This document shows positions 60,165-64,000 of a stretch of DNA of 64,000 nt, piece after piece. The position numbers and the translations under genes are program-made. The DNA is taken from NCBI GenBank assembly GCA_016218725.1, contig JACRDB010000092.1, positions 62,001 to 126,000 on the forward strand, written 5' to 3'. The notes under the pieces were generated by a model that saw only the letters and a program-made list of their open reading frames with translations, was not told where the DNA came from and ran no database searches. Source of the stretch: Deltaproteobacteria bacterium. GTDB lineage: Bacteria > Myxococcota_A > Polyangia > Polyangiales > Ga0077539. The first letter of the stretch is position 1; each line of letters starts with the position of its first letter.

Positions 60165-61063
60165 TGGCGCCCCCAGCCGAGGCCCAGGGCCACGCCGCCG
60201 ACGCCCAATTCCAGAGCCCTCTTGAGGATTGCCACGGCCTGCGAGCCCGCCTCCTCCGGCCGGATCCCGATGGGGCGCACGTTGGAGATGCAGTTCTTCT
60301 CGGCGTTGTCCTGGTCAAGCCTCGGGCCCACCGCCAGGTACAGCGAGAGCGAGTCCCCGGTGCCCAGGCCCGGGCGCTCGCCGACAAGGATCACGGAGCT
60401 CCTCGCGCGGGCGAGCACGCCCACCTCGTCCGCCACGCCGATGCGCGCGAAGCGCACGTAGTAGTCCACCCCGGTGCGAAGGCCCGCGGCCTGGAGCGCC
60501 CGGCGCAGCGCGTCCAGCGTCGAGGCGCCGTTCTCCACGATGGCGTTGGGGCTGAGCCCGTCGCCCACCAGCACCTGCACGTCGGGGCCCGCGCCCGCGC
60601 GGGCGTGGGCCTCCACCGTGGCGCGGGACACGTCGTCCAGGCGCCTCCCGTGGTTGGGGTACAGGAGGTACTCCTGCCGGTCCCGGCAGCGGGTCTGGAG
60701 CTGCACCAGCCCGTGGCGCGCGGCCCAGTCCTCGGGCACCTCGCTGTGGACCGCGTCCCGCGCGTCCGCGTGGCCCTCCCTCGCGCGGAGGTACAGGTCC
60801 GTGCGGAACCGATTGCCCGCCCTCCCCACCGCCACCTGCGACGAGGTGAGCGCCACCAGCCTCGGGAGCATCGCCTCGTACACGGGCGTCGCCACCGCGT
60901 GGACGGGCCTCGGGCGCGCGGTGCACGCATGGCCCCCGTCCCCCCCGCAGGGCGCCTGGAAGTCCATGGCGGGAGCCGGCAGGGGCTCGGGCGGAGCCTC
61001 CGCCGCGAGGCGCCGCGCCACGGCCTCCACGATGGCCTGGAGCGTGTCCTCGTCGAGCTTCAC
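60161..61063 (-). CDS. eutC: Ethanolamine ammonia-lyase small subunit
   Basis: The 300-aa protein is the light chain of the coenzyme B12-dependent lyase that splits ethanolamine to acetaldehyde and ammonia. An N-terminal 40-residue Pro-rich tail is followed by ARPRPVHAVATP. TSSQVAVGRAGNRFRTDLYLRARE follows, then QTRCRDRQEYLLYPNHGRRLD, VQVLVGDGLSPNAIVENG and SVILVGERPGLGTGDSLSLYLA. NAEKNCISNVRPIGIRPEEA closes the cofactor-binding region. The ATG overlaps the eutB stop. It works with EutB as a complex. Confidence 0.96.
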   Translation of the reverse strand: MKLDEDTLQAIVEAVARRLAAEAPPEPLPAPAMDFQAPCGGDGGHACTARPRPVHAVATPVYEAMLPRLVALTSSQVAVGRAGNRFRTDLYLRAREGHADARDAVHSEVPEDWAARHGLVQLQTRCRDRQEYLLYPNHGRRLDDVSRATVEAHARAGAGPDVQVLVGDGLSPNAIVENGASTLDALRRALQAAGLRTGVDYYVRFARIGVADEVGVLARARSSVILVGERPGLGTGDSLSLYLAVGPRLDQDNAEKNCISNVRPIGIRPEEAGSQAVAILKRALELGVGGVALGLGWGRQ

Positions 61064-62478
61064 GGGCGCCTCCCCCCGGCGCCGAAGAGGGCGTCCCGCA
61101 CGGCCTCCCGGCGAAGGAACTGCGAGGGGTCGCCGGCCTTGTCCGTGAGGGCGCCCTCGCGCCAGAGGCCCATCTTTTCCAGCCAGGCCTCGAACTCCGG
61201 GGCCGGGCGCAGGCCGTAGAGCTCCCGCAGCGAGGCGTTGTTGTGAAACGACGTGGTCTCGTAGTTGAGCATCACGTCGTCCCCGGCGGGGATGCCCATG
61301 AGGTAGTTGACCCCGGCGGTGGCCAGGAGCATCTCCAGGTTCTCCAGGTCGTTCTGGTCACACTCCGCGTGGTTTGTATAACACGCGTCGCAGCCCATGG
61401 AGATCCCGCTGAGCTTGCCCATGAAATGGTCCTCCAGGCCCGCGCGGGTGATCTGCTTGCCGTCGTGGAGGTACTCCGGGCCGATGAAGCCCACCACGGA
61501 GTTCACCAGGAAGGGCTGGTACCTCCTCGCGAGGCCGTAGGCGCGGGCCTCCATGGTGACCTGGTCCGTGCCGTGGTGGGCGTTGGACGACAGCGCCGTG
61601 CCCTGGCCCGTCTCGAAGTACATCACGTTGGGCCCGCGGGCCCGGCCGAGCTCCCGGGTGGTGGCCAGGGCCTCGTCCAGGACGGCGATGGAGACCCCGA
61701 AGTTACGGTTGGCCCCCTCGCTCCCGGCGATGGACTGGAAGCACAGATCCAGCGGCGCCCCGCTCCGGAGGGCCTCGAGCTGCACCGTCACGTGGGAGAG
61801 CACGCAGTTCTGCGTGGGGGCCCCGAGGGCGTCCAGGAGGCCCCTGGTGCGCGTCAGGATCTCCACCGTGGACTCCACGGTCTCCGTCGATGGGTTCACG
61901 CCGATGACCGCGTCGCCGTTGCCGTAGGAGAGCCCCTCGAGCATCACTGCCAGGATGCCCTCGACGCTGTCCCGAGGGTGGTTGGGCTGGAGCCTGGAGG
62001 AGATCCGCCCCGGGAGCCCGAGGGTGTTGTTGCAGCGCACCACCACGCGGATCTTCCGCGCCGCGAGCACCAGGTCCATGTTGGACAGGAGCCGCGTGAC
62101 CCCGGCGATCATCTCCGGCGTGAGCCCCGGGGACACCGCCAGGAGGTCCTCCCCGCGGGTGCGCGTGTCCAGGATCCACTCGCGGATCTCTCCCAGGGAC
62201 AGGCCCTTGAGCCTGCGGCGCGCGCTCGCGTCGGAGGTGTCCTGGAAGAGCCTCGTGAGCTCGTCGGCCTCGTAGGGCACGCTGGGGGACTCGTAGAGGT
62301 CCTCCAGGGTGAGCTCGGACAAGACCCTCTTGGCGGCGACGCGCTCCCGGTCGCTCCGGGCCGCGAGGCCCGCCTGGACGTCCCCGGAGCGCAGCTCGCT
62401 GGCCTTGTTCATCACCTCCTTGACGGAGTGGAAGGTGAAATTCCGCCCGAACACGCAGGCGCTCAGGTTCCTGGCCAT
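61060..62478 (-). CDS. eutB: Ethanolamine ammonia-lyase large subunit
   Basis: The 472-aa heavy chain forms the TIM barrel that binds ethanolamine and adenosylcobalamin. Conserved blocks are GLPGRISSRLQPNHPRDS, GLSYGNGDAVIGVNPSTETVES, TQNCVLSHVTVQLEALRSGAP, YFETGQGTALSSNAHHGTDQVTMEARAYGLARRY, GFIGPEYLHDGKQITRAGLEDHFMGKLSGISMGCDACYTNHAECDQND and GIPAGDDVMLNYETTSFHNNASLREL. Similarity to E. coli EutB is continuous. The start ATG is 62478. It is preceded by a small lipoprotein gene 45 bases upstream. No cobalamin riboswitch was recognised. Confidence 0.97.
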   Translation of the reverse strand: MARNLSACVFGRNFTFHSVKEVMNKASELRSGDVQAGLAARSDRERVAAKRVLSELTLEDLYESPSVPYEADELTRLFQDTSDASARRRLKGLSLGEIREWILDTRTRGEDLLAVSPGLTPEMIAGVTRLLSNMDLVLAARKIRVVVRCNNTLGLPGRISSRLQPNHPRDSVEGILAVMLEGLSYGNGDAVIGVNPSTETVESTVEILTRTRGLLDALGAPTQNCVLSHVTVQLEALRSGAPLDLCFQSIAGSEGANRNFGVSIAVLDEALATTRELGRARGPNVMYFETGQGTALSSNAHHGTDQVTMEARAYGLARRYQPFLVNSVVGFIGPEYLHDGKQITRAGLEDHFMGKLSGISMGCDACYTNHAECDQNDLENLEMLLATAGVNYLMGIPAGDDVMLNYETTSFHNNASLRELYGLRPAPEFEAWLEKMGLWREGALTDKAGDPSQFLRREAVRDALFGAGGRRP

Positions 62479-62523
62479 GGGACCGCCGAGACCGTTCCTA
62501 CTCCGAATTGCCCCCGCTGGGAA

Positions 62524-62832
62524 TCACCGGTAGCGCCCCACGAACCCGTGGAGGTCCAGCGCGTCCTCGCTCCGGCGGGTGGTGATGGCCCACAGCACGT
62601 CCCCGCCCCGCCGGCAGGCCTGGTCCTGGAGCATGCGCATGCACCCCGGCAGGTCCCCCGCCGTGTCCTCCGGGCAGTGGGCCGTGACGTCCCCGAGGTT
62701 CTCCGTGGGGCGCGTGGGACCGCCCTCCTGGAACACCTGTACCGCGCAACCCGGCGGGCGCGAGGCCACCCGCCCCGAGGCCCCCCCCGAGGCGCACCCT
62801 AGCAAGATAAGCACCCCGACGAGCCTTCGCAT
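62524..62832 (-). CDS. Small Cys-rich lipoprotein of unknown function
   Basis: The 102-aa protein begins MRRLVGVLILLGCASGG, lipobox LLGC, with GGGAGA just before the ATG at 62830-62832. The mature part has four Cys besides the lipid-attachment Cys (GCAVQV, AHCPED, GCMRML, QACRRGGDVLW) and ends GFVGRYR. It resembles small periplasmic lipoproteins with a GADVLW-like end, but I cannot name the family. It precedes eutB by 45 bases and may share the promoter, although no functional link is apparent. Confidence 0.6.
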   Translation of the reverse strand: MRRLVGVLILLGCASGGASGRVASRPPGCAVQVFQEGGPTRPTENLGDVTAHCPEDTAGDLPGCMRMLQDQACRRGGDVLWAITTRRSEDALDLHGFVGRYR

Positions 62833-62871
62833 CGGTGTCTCCCTACCATTCCAGCGGACGAGGCGCGAGGG

Positions 62872-62891
62872 CCTCGGCCTTCAGGCCGAGG
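62872..62891 (+). repeat. TTCA-loop hairpin, possible element end
   Basis: CCTCGGCC (62872-62879), loop TTCA and GGCCGAGG (62884-62891) form a perfect 8-bp stem. It has the same stem length and loop as the hairpin at 63268-63287 and may be the left-end counterpart of an IS200/IS605-type element, or a terminator of the small lipoprotein gene's neighbour. Its role is inferred. Confidence 0.4.
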
Positions 62892-63070
62892 GTGAAGCGC
62901 CCCCGCGGACGTGGACAGAGTATGTCCGGGGTGGACTTGTGTCTGGTGTGGGGACGCGGTAGCGCGGGAGTGGGTCCTCGGACCCGGGTGGATCTTTGAG
63001 AAGCGAGTGTAAGGCGTTCGTGGCGCGAAGGCTTCGGCCACCATGCCACGGTAAAACACGCATGGTTCAT

Positions 63071-63296
63071 GGCACGTCCGCGTCCCCTCGGGGACCCCTG
63101 GACAATCTTCGTCTCCGAAGGTTGTGGGGGACGTGCCTCACGTATCCTGGGCGTGAGGGTCACCCCTCGCCTCCAGGTAGGCCCGGAGGAACCCAATGCT
63201 CCTGGGAGGGCGGCGTGAAGGCCGACTGCCCGGGTGTAGCTCGCGGGGCCCAACGGCCTCCGAGAAGCCTCGCCCTTCAGGGCGGGGAGGTTCACC
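63071..63296 (+). ncRNA. Putative omegaRNA-like structured RNA without tnpB
   Basis: GGCACGTCC (63071-63079) pairs with GGACGTGCC (63129-63137) around two hairpins, GTCCC/GGGAC (63082-63095) and ACAATCTTCG/CGAAGGTTGT (63102-63125), a three-way-junction look. Further dyads fill 63150-63260. The end CCTCGCCC, TTCA, GGGCGGGG, then AGGTTCAC (63268-63296) closely resembles the right end of IS200/IS605-IS1341 elements, where the TnpB guide RNA scaffold stops and the guide begins. What follows (CACAACCGCCGGTGTTTGCA at 63294-63313) would be the guide. No tnpB or tnpA frame is adjacent. Family assignment is by pattern only. Confidence 0.42.
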
Positions 63297-63336
63297 ACAA
63301 CCGCCGGTGTTTGCATTCATGTAGGCGTACCTGCGC

Positions 63337-64000
63337 TCAGGTAGGCGCCTTGAGTGTTGCCTTGACGACCTTGCCCATGGCATTTCTGGGGAGGGCGTCG
63401 ACGAAGCGCACCTGGCGTGGGCGTTTCTGGGGACCGAGGGCGTCGGCGACGTGGGCGACGAGCTCGTCCCCGGTGGCGTGGCCTCCGGGCTCCAGCACCA
63501 CCCAGGCCGCGATGCGCTCGCCGAGGTCTTCGTCCGGGAGGCCGAGCACCGCGGCCTCGCGCACCGAGGGGTGGGCGCGCAGGCACTCCTCGACCTCGCC
63601 GGCGCCGACCTTGAACCCGCCGGTCTTGATGAGATCCGTGGAGCGGCGGCCGACCACCCGGAGGTTGCCGTCCTCCGCGAGGCACCCGAGGTCCCCGGTA
63701 AAGAACCACCCGTCGGGGTCCCGCGCCGCGAGCGTGGCCTCGTCGCGGCCGAGGTAGCCCTGGAACACGCTGGGGCCTCGCACGCAGACCTCCCCCAGGG
63801 AGCCCTCTCCGGGGCCCGCGGGGCGCCGCTGGTCGTCCACGAGGCGCAGCTCCACGCCGTCCAGGGCGCGGCCCACCCAGCCCGGGCGCGGCGCCTCCCC
63901 CGCGCGCACGGCGGTGTTGATGAGCGTCTCAGTCAGGCCGTAGCGCTCGTGCACGGCGCGCCCCGCGGCGTCCGCGATGCGCTGGTGCTCCCGGAGCCCG
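63337..64000 (-). CDS. AMP-binding acyl-CoA ligase, C-terminal part (runs off window)
   Basis: About 220 C-terminal residues are seen, in a frame open through base 64000 with no start in the window. Adenylate-forming motifs are complete for this half: ERYGLTETL (A5), DPDGWFFTGDLG (A7), GRRSTDLIKTGGFKVGAGEVEE (A8) and the catalytic Lys in LPRNAMGKVVKATL (A10). The A10 block and the GLTETLINTAVRAGE stretch resemble malonyl-CoA synthetase (MatB) and medium-chain acyl-CoA ligases. The N-terminal domain is outside, so specificity cannot be judged. Confidence 0.85.
   Translation of the reverse strand, partial: GLREHQRIADAAGRAVHERYGLTETLINTAVRAGEAPRPGWVGRALDGVELRLVDDQRRPAGPGEGSLGEVCVRGPSVFQGYLGRDEATLAARDPDGWFFTGDLGCLAEDGNLRVVGRRSTDLIKTGGFKVGAGEVEECLRAHPSVREAAVLGLPDEDLGERIAAWVVLEPGGHATGDELVAHVADALGPQKRPRQVRFVDALPRNAMGKVVKATLKAPT

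Larger units (their letters stand above)
62833..63336. other. Gene-free, highly structured 504-bp spacer
   Basis: No credible coding frame was found between the small lipoprotein and the AMP-binding ligase: open frames here lack good codon use, start sites and family resemblance. The DNA is rich in strong dyads, described separately: a TTCA-loop hairpin at 62872-62891, a three-way-junction-like set at 63071-63137, and an IS200/IS605-right-end-like hairpin at 63268-63296. Confidence 0.6.

Noticed and set aside
62478..62524. Cobalamin riboswitch upstream of eutB
   Set aside because: The 45-base gap is too short for one and the region before the small lipoprotein shows no B12-box-like core.
62996..63757. 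A 253-codon plus-strand frame through the structured spacer into the AMP-ligase antisense
   Set aside because: No family resemblance, and its second half is the complement of a clear adenylate-forming enzyme; the first half is better explained as structured RNA or DNA.
1..64000. tRNA, rRNA or tmRNA genes
   Set aside because: No cloverleaf with a TTC-loop consensus or rRNA-like block was recognised in any spacer; nearly all spacers are under 170 bases. A covariance-model scan would settle this.

Overview
The window looks like chromosome of a high-GC (about 70%) Myxococcota bacterium. Evidence: a secreted FG-GAP protein ending in a MYXO-CTERM-type tail (3568-7155), many lipoproteins with Myxococcota-style Cys-rich, Asp-Gly-rich N-termini, a Ser/Thr kinase with a Pro-rich C-terminal half, abundant GTG starts and 4-base stop/start overlaps. 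No rRNA, tRNA or CRISPR array was found. Both end genes run off the window (redoxin-like at 1-994, AMP-binding ligase at 63337-64000).

Layout. 1-10 kb: RidA, an LCCL-domain lipoprotein, PssA with an alpha/beta hydrolase, the large FG-GAP/MYXO-CTERM protein, a GT2 glycosyltransferase, and an ECF sigma factor divergent from a SprT/DUF2786 protein. 10-18.5 kb (minus): Ser/Thr kinase, stand-alone receiver, KirBac-type K+ channel, CxxC redox lipoprotein, ABC-F ATPase, a membrane-anchored hypothetical protein and an acyl-CoA carboxylase carboxyltransferase. 18.5-24.5 kb: a plus-strand island of lower GC (a possible 49-aa peptide, a seven-repeat FG-GAP lipoprotein and two paralogous beta-helix proteins) that splits a minus-strand acyl-CoA operon. 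A collapsed copy of the enoyl-CoA hydratase gene with the aldehyde dehydrogenase 3' end sits on its left edge; intact copies sit on its right. 27-40 kb (plus): an 11-gene surface-polysaccharide operon with rfbF-rfbG-rfbH for a CDP-dideoxyhexose, three glycosyltransferases, two AsnB-type amidotransferases and three methyltransferase-like proteins.

40-53 kb: a minus-strand operon joining a nucleotidyltransferase, a MetE-core-like protein, a complete CUT1 ABC importer and an IgGFc-binding-type lipoprotein; then a metallophosphoesterase, a RAYT (REP-associated tyrosine transposase) element framed by 83-bp inverted repeats, and a polyol dehydrogenase/xylulokinase pair. 53-59.6 kb: ValS, then an ATPase plus TOPRIM-like gene pair that resembles an uncharacterised defence module, and a CehA-like PHP hydrolase lipoprotein. 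59.4-62.8 kb: a compact eutB-eutC-eutL operon preceded by a small lipoprotein. 62.8-63.3 kb is a gene-free, densely structured stretch ending in a hairpin like the right end/omegaRNA of IS200/IS605 TnpB elements, with no tnpB nearby.

The best candidates for undescribed biology are the ATPase/TOPRIM pair (56098-57937), the orphan omegaRNA-like RNA (about 63071-63296), and the island at 18.6-24.5 kb with its operon scar and small Cys-Cys peptide.
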